A DNA stretch of 64,000 nucleotides from Tatlockia sp. (GCA_013697725.1 JACCWI010000040.1:1-64000); one strand, 5' to 3'. Shown: positions 28,096 through 37,233, numbered from the stretch's first letter. Notes: generated from the letters alone by a model not told the origin. Numbers and translations: made by a program.

Positions 28096-29115
28096 ATGAA
28101 ACGATTAAATATTGCAATTGTAGGCGCAACTGGTGCAGTTGGTGAAGCTATTCTGAATGTATTGGCAGAGAGAGAATTTCCCGTTGATAAACTTTACCCC
28201 TTGGCGAGTGAGCGTTCAGTTGGCAAGACTGTGATGTTTAATAAAAGGCCTTTAGAGGTTTTGGATTTGGCTTCTTTCGATTTTAGTAAGGTGGATCTTG
28301 CTCTATTTTCTGCAGGCGGCGATGTGTCTCAAGATTTCGCGCCTATCGCTGCAAAGGCGGGTTGCATCGTTATCGATAATACTTCTTGCTTTCGCTATGA
28401 AAAGGACATCCCGCTTGTTGTACCTGAAGTAAATCCTGAGCGGATAGCCGATTATAAAAATCAAAATATCATAGCTAATCCAAACTGTTCAACGATTCAG
28501 ATGGTTGTTGCCTTAAAACCTTTACATGATGCAGTGGGTATAAGCCGAATCAATGTCGCCACTTACCAGGCTGTATCCGGCACGGGAAAAAAGGCAGTTT
28601 CAGAGTTAATTGCCCAAACTGCTGAGTTATTAAATGGTCGTCCAGCAAAACCTTCAGTTTACCCGCATCAAATTGCCTTTAACATTTTACCTCACATCGA
28701 TGTGTTTTTAGAAAATGGCTATACTCGAGAAGAAATGAAAATGGTTTGGGAAACTCAGAAAATCTTGGAAGATGAATCAATCATGGTCAATCCGACCACA
28801 GTGCGAGTCCCTGTGCTTTATGGCCATTCAGAAGCGATTCATCTTGAACTCAAAGCGCCAATGACCGCTGCAGAAGCTCGAAAAATCTTAGCCAAAGCGC
28901 CTGGAGTTAAGCTAGTGGATAATCCAGATAAAATGCTTTACCCCACGCCAATGACCCATGCGGTAGGCTGTGATGAGGTCTTTGTTGGGCGAATAAGGCA
29001 GGATATTTCTCATCCTAATGGCTTAAATCTCTGGGTAGTTGCCGATAATATTCGCAAAGGTGCTGCCACGAATGCCGTGCAAATTGCCGAAATTCTGCAG
29101 CGTGATTATTTATAA
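28096..29115 (+). CDS. asd: aspartate-semialdehyde dehydrogenase
   Basis: Reduces aspartyl phosphate to the semialdehyde that feeds lysine, diaminopimelate, threonine and methionine synthesis. 339 aa. NADP-binding IAIVGATGAVGEAIL at the N-terminus and the catalytic cysteine in NPNCSTIQMV (near residue 132). The later GHSEAIHLEL contains the active-site histidine region. GAGG lies before the ATG. It is downstream of aroC by 30 bases. The E. coli Usg paralogue lacks the catalytic cysteine, so its presence supports a true Asd. Confidence 0.94.
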   Translation: MKRLNIAIVGATGAVGEAILNVLAEREFPVDKLYPLASERSVGKTVMFNKRPLEVLDLASFDFSKVDLALFSAGGDVSQDFAPIAAKAGCIVIDNTSCFRYEKDIPLVVPEVNPERIADYKNQNIIANPNCSTIQMVVALKPLHDAVGISRINVATYQAVSGTGKKAVSELIAQTAELLNGRPAKPSVYPHQIAFNILPHIDVFLENGYTREEMKMVWETQKILEDESIMVNPTTVRVPVLYGHSEAIHLELKAPMTAAEARKILAKAPGVKLVDNPDKMLYPTPMTHAVGCDEVFVGRIRQDISHPNGLNLWVVADNIRKGAATNAVQIAEILQRDYL

Positions 29116-29130
29116 ATTATACTTGATATT

Positions 29131-29529
29131 ATGAAAGTCAAAATTGGAAGACATCGAGAAATCTTAACTGAGCCTGCTAAAGCTGGCCAGAAGGGTTCTT
29201 ATTTGCCTGACGAAACCCCTTTTATGGAAAAAAATAGAAGGGAACAGGTGCAAAAAGGGCATGGGCAATTTGCTAAAGTTAATGTGGTTGAACATTTTGA
29301 GCCTCAGCAATCATCTGCCCCAGAAGGAGAACCGCAAAATGATGTTAAGGAACATCCCTGGCTTGATAGCCAACGCAACGATGGTATTGATCCCAATGAA
29401 AATCCAGAGCCTGCAATAAACAGCGCTGCTCGAACTGATTTTGATAATGCCAAACGTGAACAAGATCTGGAACATAAACTACGTCTCGGCCTGATGCCTA
29501 ATACCGCTCCAAAACCTCCTAACCCTTAG
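29131..29529 (+). CDS. small polar protein, unknown
   Basis: 132 residues, not recognised. The protein is very hydrophilic, rich in E, N, P and Q, with no membrane segment or signal peptide and little predicted order after residue 50. It begins 15 bases after asd with no strong ribosome binding site and ends nine bases before the ankyrin gene, so it is probably co-transcribed with both. The composition would suit a disordered partner or adaptor of the next gene product, but that is only inference from position. Confidence 0.6.
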   Translation: MKVKIGRHREILTEPAKAGQKGSYLPDETPFMEKNRREQVQKGHGQFAKVNVVEHFEPQQSSAPEGEPQNDVKEHPWLDSQRNDGIDPNENPEPAINSAARTDFDNAKREQDLEHKLRLGLMPNTAPKPPNP

Positions 29530-29538
29530 GAATTCTAA

Positions 29539-30960
29539 ATGACTATTGCAGACGATATCATTAGTTGCCGCATGCCAGACTTTGATTATTATCTGCGTCA
29601 AGGTGAATCCTTAGATGATATCGATGATTATGGTTTTACGCCCCTGATAGAATGTGCAATTACTAAACAAAAAAAAATTGCTGAACAATTATTAGCTCGC
29701 GGTGCAGACGTTAATAAATCTGATGTAACCAGACGCACTCCATTACATTGGGCCGTTGATAATGGTGATCTTGAACTATCCCGCTTATTTTTAGAGCATG
29801 GTGCAGATCCTAATGCGTATACTAAAACAGGTTTATCTGTCTTGGTGTACCCTGTGTTAAGAGGGCAAGATAGTTTAAAACATTTACTTTACCAATATGG
29901 CGCAAAGCTAAATTTTGCTCAGGATTTTATCAATGGTAAATTATTGGGACATCGTTATGAATTAAAAGGCTATGGCGATATAATTAATGGCAAGGGTGAA
30001 TTTGTCGAGCTTGATTATGAAGGATTCATGCTTGAATTTACTGTTGCGGTTGTCAAAGATTCTATTAGACGTTTTATTTCCAGTTATTCCACCCGTAAAT
30101 TTCGATCAAATTTTCCTTTTTTACACACCATAATGGATGCATTTTCAGTCGCGTCGGAACTACTTCGCTTACAACATAAGGTGCAATTGACTGAAAGGAA
30201 CAAATTACAGCTTGCAGCTCTGCTTAAAACAGAAATGCTAATTCTTCCTGCAGCAAGCCGCGGCCATGCTCTTGGCTTTGTTCGTTTTGGCAATTGGTGG
30301 GCTAAAATTGATCGGGGTGAAAATAGCCTTAGCGAGGGTACTGTAAATATATATCGCCTCACTAAACCTGAAGTAATTGATGTAAATTTTTTACAACAAT
30401 TTTTATTTAAAAAACAAAGCCGCCGTTTTTTTCACCATACTATAAATAAACTTTTGGGTTTGGAAGCGGTATTGCAAATGCCTATTAACCCACAAATTAC
30501 AGGCAACTGCTCTTGGGCTAATGTGCAAGCAATAGTACCCGTAGCCTATGCTTTACAGCAGCTATCTTCAATATCGCTAGCTGATTTTACGCCCACAATA
30601 GCGATGAATCTTTATGACAATTGGGTTGAATGGGATAAGGATCGCGCCCTTGACGAATGCATACATCGCTTTTATATTGCCAATCCGAGTCGCCAAGCCA
30701 GTTTTACAGCGATGCTGGGTGCAATACTTTTTCAAGCCTGTGATTATAATGATGCACATCATGTTAAACGTGCTGAAAAAATTCTAACTATCCTTACCTT
30801 ACCTGACTATTATTATATTTTACGCTCTTATTTGGATGCTTATTGCGTGCAACGCCTAACGCGTAGAGGAAATAATTTGTTGAAATTGTTAGACGACTGC
30901 GGCATTAATCCCAATATAGGCGTTACTCCTATCGCAACAGGCTTAAAAGATAAAAAATAA
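29539..30960 (+). CDS. ankyrin-repeat protein, AnkH/LegA3-like candidate effector
   Basis: 473 aa. Three ankyrin repeats cover about residues 25-125 (YGFTPLIECAITKQKKIAEQ, RTPLHWAVDNGDLEL, TGLSVLVYPVL). The C-terminal ~270 residues are a separate domain with GHALGFVRFGNWWAKIDRG (His243, Asp258) and QITGNCSWANVQA (Gln319, Cys324), the residue order of a cysteine-protease-like fold. From memory, the core Legionella effector AnkH/LegA3 combines ankyrin repeats with such a fold and binds host LARP7. The resemblance is in architecture; orthology was not tested. It follows asd in the same direction with no signal peptide. A Dot/Icm effector is the best reading. Confidence 0.75.
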   Translation: MTIADDIISCRMPDFDYYLRQGESLDDIDDYGFTPLIECAITKQKKIAEQLLARGADVNKSDVTRRTPLHWAVDNGDLELSRLFLEHGADPNAYTKTGLSVLVYPVLRGQDSLKHLLYQYGAKLNFAQDFINGKLLGHRYELKGYGDIINGKGEFVELDYEGFMLEFTVAVVKDSIRRFISSYSTRKFRSNFPFLHTIMDAFSVASELLRLQHKVQLTERNKLQLAALLKTEMLILPAASRGHALGFVRFGNWWAKIDRGENSLSEGTVNIYRLTKPEVIDVNFLQQFLFKKQSRRFFHHTINKLLGLEAVLQMPINPQITGNCSWANVQAIVPVAYALQQLSSISLADFTPTIAMNLYDNWVEWDKDRALDECIHRFYIANPSRQASFTAMLGAILFQACDYNDAHHVKRAEKILTILTLPDYYYILRSYLDAYCVQRLTRRGNNLLKLLDDCGINPNIGVTPIATGLKDKK

Positions 30961-31001
30961 ATTATCTTACTTAACTATTACCAAATTTTAATTGTTTTCT
31001 A

Positions 31002-31400
31002 TTAAATACTAGCAAGCTGTGGAGCTAAAACTTGGTTAAAAGGATTCTCATATTCAGCTTTGTTTCCCTTATTAAAAACAATCAGGCTTTCAATATCTTG
31101 AATTTTAAAATTTAAAGCCGCAGTATAAAATCCGTCTAAGGTGGCAGATGCTTGTAGACATTGTTCATTTATTAAAACTTTATAGCATGAAATTGACTTA
31201 TCGGCCGATAATCGTTTGCACTCTTGAGCTTGTAATAACTCAGGTGAACTATAAAATTTACGCAGAATGTTTTTTTGTTCAGCGAGACTCCAACTTTGTA
31301 CTCTTTCATAGTCCTTAATTTGCTCAATAATTGGTATGTAAAAGTAGCGATTATCAGCTTGATTACCTGGATTAGTTTCTCGGGGAAAAAATAATTTCAT
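31002..31400 (-). CDS. small protein of unknown function
   Basis: 132 aa, no family recognised. Soluble, mixed alpha/beta by eye, with three cysteines (ECKRL, SCYKV, EQCLQ). The ATG is well supported by AAGGAG eight bases upstream. It is divergent from the 410-aa gene at 31475, and the PmrA-like box lies across its ribosome binding site region. It may be a second accessory or effector gene; nothing more can be said. Confidence 0.6.
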   Translation of the reverse strand: MKLFFPRETNPGNQADNRYFYIPIIEQIKDYERVQSWSLAEQKNILRKFYSSPELLQAQECKRLSADKSISCYKVLINEQCLQASATLDGFYTAALNFKIQDIESLIVFNKGNKAEYENPFNQVLAPQLASI

Positions 31401-31408
31401 ATGTACTC

Positions 31409-31446
31409 CTTAATATTATCTTAATTCTCATGTAATAAACTATACA
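31409..31446 (+). promoter_or_regulatory. PmrA-box-like direct repeat and promoter
   Basis: CTTAAT (31409-31414), five bases ATTAT, then CTTAAT (31420-31425): a perfect direct repeat with an 11-bp period, as in PmrA boxes of Legionella effector genes. TATACA at 31441-31446 follows after 15 bases as a candidate -10 for the gene at 31475. The left half overlaps the CTCCTT that forms the ribosome binding site of the minus-strand gene. Regulation is inferred from pattern. Confidence 0.6.
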
Positions 31447-31474
31447 TACTGTTTGTTTTTTATGAAGAATCCTA

Positions 31475-32707
31475 ATGGCTAGCTTAGCTATTGAAAATTT
31501 GATTGAAGAATGGGCAAAAATGATAGCAAATTCCGAGAAAAAAGGAAATAGACTTTTTTTTGGACATTCTTCAGATTATAACGAAAGAAAAAATCTCTAC
31601 CAGACTTTAGGGCTGAGCCGTGCCATGAGTTTGAGTGATCTTGAAAAAGCGTTACAAGTTCTTGAAAATATCACACTTGAAACTCAATCATTGCCTAAAT
31701 TTATTTCCCTGACCGAAAGTCTTAAAGAAAAAAAATTTCGCACACTTGAGTCGATGGATCTAGTAAAAAAACCAAATAATGATTGGGAACGATTAATTTT
31801 ACCAATTTCTGAAAATTGTCCTTTACACCACTTTCTTATTAAAAACCATGATTTACTCCTGTCTTATTACGAAATCGCTTCTCTTCATGCAAACGCTGAA
31901 ATTCCCGTATCAGAGTTTAATTACAATAAGGATCAACTTATTGAATCGCAAGCTTTTCTTGATTTAGAAACAACGAGTAGAGAGAAACATTCTCCTGACG
32001 ATTCCACAATAGTGCCTGATCTAATTCGTAAAGGTGTTAGTCTCAGCGGCATAGTTAAAAATGGTCTGTTATTGAGTGGCACAGGGGTAGATATTGAGCC
32101 TTATGACCGAGATAATCCCTTAGATCCTGCAGTATTGCAAGCCATTGAAAGATTTACCAATGATTCTCTCGCTTTTGAGTATTCAACAGCCAACAAAATT
32201 TTGAATTTTGGTGGTCAAACTTTAGAAGCAACTTTATTGCAAGAATTTAAAAATACGACTCACCATCAACGTTTAGATCTTTACGGTATAGAGCCCGGTT
32301 TAACTAAAAGCTATATTGATTGGTTCAAAAATTATGAGTCTGGCGAATTTTATGCCAAAATCCATTTGAAATTATTAACTTGCGCCTACACTAATCCAGT
32401 TGACCTTAGAGAGCCGACTAAAATTTTTGCAATAGGAAGTGATGGTCTATCTTTGATTGAACTTAATAATGATGAATTAGAACCGGTAATGCAACTCGCA
32501 AGCGCAGAGGTTAGTGGTAGCACTAAAGGCAATATGGTAGCGATTTGCGAAATTCAAGGAAAAATAGATTTAGATTTTGTACCCACTGTTGGCTATCAGC
32601 TCAAAGTAGCGGAATTTAAGGTTCACTTCAATACGCCTGATTTGGTTTCAATTAAACATCCAGATTTTAAGCCGAGCAGTTCTGTTTCCTCATTTCAGAG
32701 GCAGTAA
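31475..32707 (+). CDS. 410-aa protein, candidate Dot/Icm effector
   Basis: No family recognised. Soluble, mixed composition, no signal peptide or membrane segment. The N-terminal ~150 residues look helical (LAIENLIEEWAKMIANSEKK); the C-terminal ~120 look beta-rich (IFAIGSDGLSLIEL, GNMVAICEIQGKIDLDFV). The tail KPSSSVSSFQRQ is rich in serine and polar residues, which is compatible with a type IV secretion signal. The perfect PmrA-like box 50 bases before the start is the main reason for calling it an effector candidate. The ribosome binding site is weak (GAAG). Confidence 0.65.
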   Translation: MASLAIENLIEEWAKMIANSEKKGNRLFFGHSSDYNERKNLYQTLGLSRAMSLSDLEKALQVLENITLETQSLPKFISLTESLKEKKFRTLESMDLVKKPNNDWERLILPISENCPLHHFLIKNHDLLLSYYEIASLHANAEIPVSEFNYNKDQLIESQAFLDLETTSREKHSPDDSTIVPDLIRKGVSLSGIVKNGLLLSGTGVDIEPYDRDNPLDPAVLQAIERFTNDSLAFEYSTANKILNFGGQTLEATLLQEFKNTTHHQRLDLYGIEPGLTKSYIDWFKNYESGEFYAKIHLKLLTCAYTNPVDLREPTKIFAIGSDGLSLIELNNDELEPVMQLASAEVSGSTKGNMVAICEIQGKIDLDFVPTVGYQLKVAEFKVHFNTPDLVSIKHPDFKPSSSVSSFQRQ

Positions 32708-32773
32708 TAACACAGACTAGGCTGTTAATATTTATACCACGATCGGTCTATTTATAGAGCACTCTAATAAAGA

Positions 32774-32804
32774 GGGCAAGTAATAATGGAGTTATTACCT
32801 GCCC
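32774..32804. terminator. bidirectional hairpin terminator between converging genes
   Basis: GGGCAAGTAATAA (32774-32786) pairs with TTATTACCTGCCC (32792-32804), 12 of 13 positions, around TGGAG. It lies between the ends of the 410-aa gene and rne. The downstream T-tract is weak on both strands. Confidence 0.65.
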
Positions 32805-32812
32805 TTATTCAA

Positions 32813-34810
32813 TTACTTATCTGAATCTTTATTAACCACTTCTTTCTTTTTAGCGCTGTCAGTTTTTAAGGGAACCACTCGCGAGCTGGTTTGTGTCTGG
32901 TTAGGATTAGCTTGCCCTTGTCCTTGTCCTTGGCTTGGTTGTCGTCTACGCTGTGGATTATTTGTACCTGTGCTTGTACGCTGTTGCTGGTTACCACTCG
33001 GCCGCCTGCGTCTATTAGCCTGTTGGTTTTGCGGACGTTTTTCTCCGGCGGCTGCAGGAGCTTGTCGATTTTGCTGCGTATTAGAGCGTTTTGTCCTATC
33101 TTGTTGAACAGAGCTAGTATTTGTTGAAGTTGATGTCTCTGAAGAAGATTCAGAACCAAATAAACTCGACCAAAGACGTTTAATAAACGTATTATGTTTG
33201 CTCTTTTCAGGCTTTTGACTTGAAAACCCTTTCACTGCAGGTTCGACAAATTTAGCATCAAGTTCTGCACGAGTAATCGATAACTCAGGCTGTTGAATCA
33301 AAGTATAACTTGGTTTTTTGATCTTACCCACATTGTCTTCTTTAAGTCGGGTTATCGTATACTGAGGTGTTTGCATATAAGGATTAGCGATAATTAAAAC
33401 ATTAACATTATGACGCTTCTCAATGTTCAGGATAAAATCACGTTTTTCATTCATCAGAAAAGTTGCCAATTCTACCGGCAATTGTACCTGTATTTCAGCT
33501 GTTTTATCCTTTAGTGCCTCTTCTTCAATTAAACGGGTTATCGATAAGCCGTGTGATTGTAAGTTTCTTACCGTTCCACGCCCTTCGCATCTAGGACAAA
33601 CTTCTTGGGCTGACTCTCCCAACGAAAGACGTAAACGTTGACGCGACATTTCAAGTAAGCCAAAACGAGAAATGCGTCCGACCTGGATACGAGCTCTATC
33701 CGCTTTCAGTGCCTCTTTAAGTTGATTTTCAACGTCACGTTGATTTTTACTTGAGCTCATGTCAATAAAGTCAATGACCACTAATCCGCCAAGGTCGCGC
33801 AAACGTAATTGGCGAGCAATCTCATCAGCCGCTTCAAGGTTAGTATTCAGTGCAGTAGTTTCAATATCAGCGCCACTTGTTGATTTAGCGGAGTTAATAT
33901 CAATTGATATGAGTGCCTCTGTGCGATCGATAACAAGCGCACCACCAGAAGGCAGTAATACTTCGCGTTGGTAGGCAGTCTCAATTTGGCTTTCAATTTG
34001 ATAGAAATTGAATAAAGGAATTGTATTATTATAAAGCTTAAGGTTAGGTAGAAAATCAGGCTTCACTTGCTCAATATATTGTTTCGCCTTAACGTAGGAA
34101 ATTTGATCATCAATGATGATCTCTGAAATCGACTTACGTAAATTATCGCGAATAGAGCGGATAATAACATCACCTTCTTGATGGATAAGGCAGGATGCTA
34201 ATTGCGAGTTATAGGCTTGACGAATTGCTTGCCATTGATTGCAAAGCATATCAAGGTCAGCTTGTAATTCATCAATATTCTTACCCACTCCAGCAGTTCG
34301 AATGATAAGACCCATTTCGTCTGGCAGTTGCAGGGCATTTAAAGTTCCCCGAAGTTCATCCCTGTCGTCACCTTCAATTCGTCGCGAAATACCGCCTGAA
34401 TTCGGGTTATTAGGCATCAGAACCAAATAACAACCGGCTAAAGTAATGAAGGTAGTCAGAGCCGCACCTTTATTGCCTCGTTCTTCTTTATCGACTTGAA
34501 TTAATAATTCCTGTCCCTCACGGATTAGACTAGTAATAGGCGGTTTATCATCGCCAAAATCATCAGGATGTCTGCTTAGATATTCAGGGGCAATTTCTTT
34601 GAGAGGAAGAAATCCTTGACGTTTAGAGCCATATTCAACAAATACAGCATCTAAACTCGGCTCGCGGCGAGTCACCACTGCTTTGTAGATATTGCCCTTT
34701 TTCTTGACCTCTGATGGACATTCAATATCCAAGTCATAGAGATTATTATCTTTTACTAGTGCAACTCTAACTTCTTCAGTTTGGGTCGCGTTAATTAACA
34801 TTTTTTCCAT
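32813..34810 (-). CDS. rne: ribonuclease E
   Basis: The endoribonuclease that starts mRNA decay and matures rRNA/tRNA. 665 aa, starting [19 protein letters not shown] as in E. coli. S1/5'-sensor region (about 35-215), DNase-I-like catalytic region with Asp304 ([10 protein letters not shown]) and Asp347 (VVIDFIDM), and the Zn-link CPRCEGRG (Cys405, Cys408). The C-terminal ~130 residues are low-complexity Q, N, R and S ([18 protein letters not shown]), so the long E. coli degradosome scaffold is replaced by a short basic tail. Its divergence from rluC is the conserved arrangement and separates it from RNase G. The long upstream gap probably holds its leader. Confidence 0.95.
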   Translation of the reverse strand: MEKMLINATQTEEVRVALVKDNNLYDLDIECPSEVKKKGNIYKAVVTRREPSLDAVFVEYGSKRQGFLPLKEIAPEYLSRHPDDFGDDKPPITSLIREGQELLIQVDKEERGNKGAALTTFITLAGCYLVLMPNNPNSGGISRRIEGDDRDELRGTLNALQLPDEMGLIIRTAGVGKNIDELQADLDMLCNQWQAIRQAYNSQLASCLIHQEGDVIIRSIRDNLRKSISEIIIDDQISYVKAKQYIEQVKPDFLPNLKLYNNTIPLFNFYQIESQIETAYQREVLLPSGGALVIDRTEALISIDINSAKSTSGADIETTALNTNLEAADEIARQLRLRDLGGLVVIDFIDMSSSKNQRDVENQLKEALKADRARIQVGRISRFGLLEMSRQRLRLSLGESAQEVCPRCEGRGTVRNLQSHGLSITRLIEEEALKDKTAEIQVQLPVELATFLMNEKRDFILNIEKRHNVNVLIIANPYMQTPQYTITRLKEDNVGKIKKPSYTLIQQPELSITRAELDAKFVEPAVKGFSSQKPEKSKHNTFIKRLWSSLFGSESSSETSTSTNTSSVQQDRTKRSNTQQNRQAPAAAGEKRPQNQQANRRRRPSGNQQQRTSTGTNNPQRRRQPSQGQGQGQANPNQTQTSSRVVPLKTDSAKKKEVVNKDSDK

Positions 34811-35454
34811 CTTTTACCCCATAAAAGGGCGCATCACACTCAAGAAAGACAGTTTAAGGCTATCAATTTCTTGTTTTAAGATTTTGCTAGAGCTAAAGCC
34901 TGGAAGTGGGCTTTTTTGGCTCCTGGGTATTTTTAAGGAGCCTAAGCAATTTTAAAAGCAGGCTAGGCCTGAATTTAACTAACAAAATTCCCTAATAACA
35001 AAAAATATCCACTTTAAGCATCAACCAAGAAGACCATAAGGACAGACCTCACGCAAGCTACCAGCAAATATTGCGGCGCATACTTGAAAAAATACATCGA
35101 CCTTTACTGATTTTTTTGATAAGCAGGTTCGAGCAACTACATTATGCATATGAGCGCATCCCTTGCCTGGTATCCGCAAAATGAGTATTGTCTGATGTAG
35201 GGCATGTCGGGCATGCGTGGGTATCTGATAAATTCGTTTTCAATTCGGCTCTGGTACTTGGTTGCTTCCTTTTGCCTAAACTTAAGGGAAGCGCGTTTGG
35301 CTTATCTTTAACACCAGTTGAATGGTTCTAAATAAGGTTTTCAATAATTAAAAAATTCTTAGTTAGGGACCAGTGCAGTGGGAAACGATAAAACCCCAAT
35401 ATTAATATGGTCGAGTTTATTCTCAACCTATAAACTTTTTTTTTGTTTATGCGT
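34811..35454. other. long rne/rluC intergenic region, probable rne leader
   Basis: No gene seen. On the minus strand this should hold the rne promoter and 5' untranslated region, which in E. coli is long and folds to allow RNase E autoregulation. One clear hairpin is present: GGCTCC (34918-34923) with GGAGCC (34937-34942), about 110-130 bases before the rne start codon, and a smaller CAGGC-TAG-GCCTG follows. No convincing minus-strand promoter was identified. Confidence 0.4.
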
Positions 35455-35460
35455 TATAAT
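35455..35460 (+). promoter_or_regulatory. candidate -10 element for rluC
   Basis: TATAAT at 35455-35460, with no good -35 hexamer (a T-rich stretch lies there). If used, the rluC leader would be about 160 nt and would include the hairpin arms described separately. Confidence 0.4.
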
Positions 35461-35530
35461 TCGGTCGTGTTAATTTTCGCACGAATATTAATACTACCAA
35501 AAAAAAACAGTCACAGCAAATAGGTCTATA

Positions 35531-35616
35531 CTCCTCGGAATTGAAAACACTGGTTTGAAGTCAGTTTTTTTTGTTCAGGAAGCAGTAGCGCTAAATTAAA
35601 ATCGAGTTCCGAGGAG
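35531..35616 (+). promoter_or_regulatory. leader inverted repeat that could mask the rluC ribosome binding site
   Basis: CTCCTCGGAA (35531-35540) is the exact reverse complement of TTCCGAGGAG (35607-35616). The right arm contains GAGGAG, the likely ribosome binding site of rluC, ten bases before its ATG. A G-U and a U-A pair could extend the stem to 12 pairs, with a loop of about 62 nt. This would hide the ribosome binding site unless unfolded. Seen directly in the sequence; the regulatory effect is inferred. Confidence 0.55.
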
Positions 35617-35625
35617 CAAGGTAAC

Positions 35626-36570
35626 ATGAGTGATGTCCGATACACCGAAATTAATGCTGAGGAACAAGGTCAACGTCTTGATAATTATTTAATGCGGATA
35701 TTAAAAGGGGTACCTAAAAGTCATATCTACCGCATCATCCGAGGAGGTGAGGTACGTATCAATAAAAAAAGAGCACAAGCAGCTTCACGTTTAGTGCAGG
35801 GTGACAGAATACGCATACCCCCTGTGCGTATTTCTGAGGATAAGGAAATCCACGTCAGTAACAATTTGGAGAAACGACTTCGTGAAGCAGTACTGTTTGA
35901 AGATAATTCGCTTTTAGTGATTAATAAGCCTGCGGGAATTGCTGTGCATGGTGGCAGCGGCTTGAGCTTAGGCGTTATTGAAGCCCTACGTAAAACTCGC
36001 GTTGATTTAACCTATCTTGAGTTAGTGCACCGTTTGGATAAAGAAACATCAGGATGTTTACTACTGGCTAAAAAACGCAGCATGTTACGTGCAATTCAGG
36101 CACTTTTAGAGGCTCGTGAAGTTACTAAAACCTACTGGGCTTTAGTAACAGAACCTTGGCAGGGAAAAAAATCAGTTACAGTTGATGTTTCTCTTGAAAA
36201 AAATATTTTAAAATCAGGAGAGCGAATAGTTGTAGTTAGTAAAGAAGGTAAGGCTTCTCAAACACATTTCAAATTGCTGGAAAATTATAAACAAGCCTGC
36301 TGGGTTGAGGCCTCTCCAAAAACAGGGCGTACTCATCAAATTAGAGTACATAGTGCCTACCTGGGACATGCTATTGTTGGCGATGAAAAATACGGTAAAA
36401 CCATGGCACTTGATGGATTAGAAGCAATTAAATCACGACTTTATTTGCATGCAAGAGCAATTCAATTTAATCTGAATGGTGAAAATTATCGTTTTGAAGC
36501 AAATTTAGACGAGGGATTTGCTGAAACCCTTGTTAGATTACGCGCGAGGAGCTTGTTGAATTATGGGTAA
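35626..36570 (+). CDS. rluC: 23S rRNA pseudouridine synthase RluC
   Basis: Makes pseudouridines 955, 2504 and 2580 in E. coli 23S rRNA. 314 aa. An N-terminal S4 RNA-binding domain (about 16-65, QRLDNYLMRILKG to RGGEVRINKKR) precedes the RluA-type catalytic domain with ELVHRLDKETSG (catalytic Asp138) and KTGRTHQIRVH. The size and position opposite rne match RluC rather than RluD or RluA. Its stop overlaps the HAD gene by eight bases, so the two are translationally coupled. The leader contains an inverted repeat that could control its translation. Confidence 0.95.
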   Translation: MSDVRYTEINAEEQGQRLDNYLMRILKGVPKSHIYRIIRGGEVRINKKRAQAASRLVQGDRIRIPPVRISEDKEIHVSNNLEKRLREAVLFEDNSLLVINKPAGIAVHGGSGLSLGVIEALRKTRVDLTYLELVHRLDKETSGCLLLAKKRSMLRAIQALLEAREVTKTYWALVTEPWQGKKSVTVDVSLEKNILKSGERIVVVSKEGKASQTHFKLLENYKQACWVEASPKTGRTHQIRVHSAYLGHAIVGDEKYGKTMALDGLEAIKSRLYLHARAIQFNLNGENYRFEANLDEGFAETLVRLRARSLLNYG

Positions 36571-37216
36571 GCCATATCGCTTAGTGGTGTTTGATTGGGA
36601 AGGTACTTTAGGTGACACACTGGGGCAAATATTAAATACAGTAGCCTTAGAGGCCAGACGATTAAACTTTGGCGAGCTTGATGAGCAGGTAGCTCGTCAG
36701 TCCGTCGAGTTGGGATTGGTAATGGCCATGAAAAAAACCTTTCCTCATTTGAGTGAACAGCAACAAGAACAGTTAATTTTGGCTGTTCATCATTCATTAG
36801 CATCAAAAGCCGCTGAAGTGTATCTAATCCCTGGCGCTCGAGAAATTACGCAAAAATTAATTGATGCGGGTATATTCATTGCCATTGCCTCTAACAAAGG
36901 GCAGCAATCTTTGCAAAAGGTGTTACACGCCTGCGGACTCGATGTTCTCTTTAAAGTTACTCGTTCAGCAGGTCAAGCACCGGCAAAACCCTGTCCACAG
37001 ATGCTGCAAGAGATCATGGACGAATTTGATGTCAGTGCTGAGCAAACTTTGATGATAGGTGATTCAGCTAGCGATATTGAAATGGCGAAGTCAATTAATG
37101 TTGATGCAATCGGTGTTGATTTTTACCATCAGCAAGAATCTATTCTTCGTGCTGCAGGCGCATTGAAAATTTTTGATGATTTTCAACAACTTGCAGCCTA
37201 TTTAGAACTGCCTTAA
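36563..37216 (+). CDS. HAD-superfamily hydrolase (Gph-like) with DxE variant motif
   Basis: 217 aa, cytosolic. Motif I is FDWEGTLGDT: the nucleophile Asp11 is kept, but the usual second Asp of DxDGT is Glu13. Motif II serine in IAIASNKG, motif III lysine in APAKPCPQ, and motif IV in MIGDSASDIEMAKS are intact. The cap is the C1 helical type. Genes of this kind follow rluC in many gammaproteobacteria and usually read DxDGT. It is likely a small phosphatase of unknown substrate; the substitution may lower or alter activity. It overlaps rluC and is followed by pgsA. Confidence 0.85.
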   Translation: MGKPYRLVVFDWEGTLGDTLGQILNTVALEARRLNFGELDEQVARQSVELGLVMAMKKTFPHLSEQQQEQLILAVHHSLASKAAEVYLIPGAREITQKLIDAGIFIAIASNKGQQSLQKVLHACGLDVLFKVTRSAGQAPAKPCPQMLQEIMDEFDVSAEQTLMIGDSASDIEMAKSINVDAIGVDFYHQQESILRAAGALKIFDDFQQLAAYLELP

Positions 37217-37233
37217 CAAGGGAGCGGAACACG

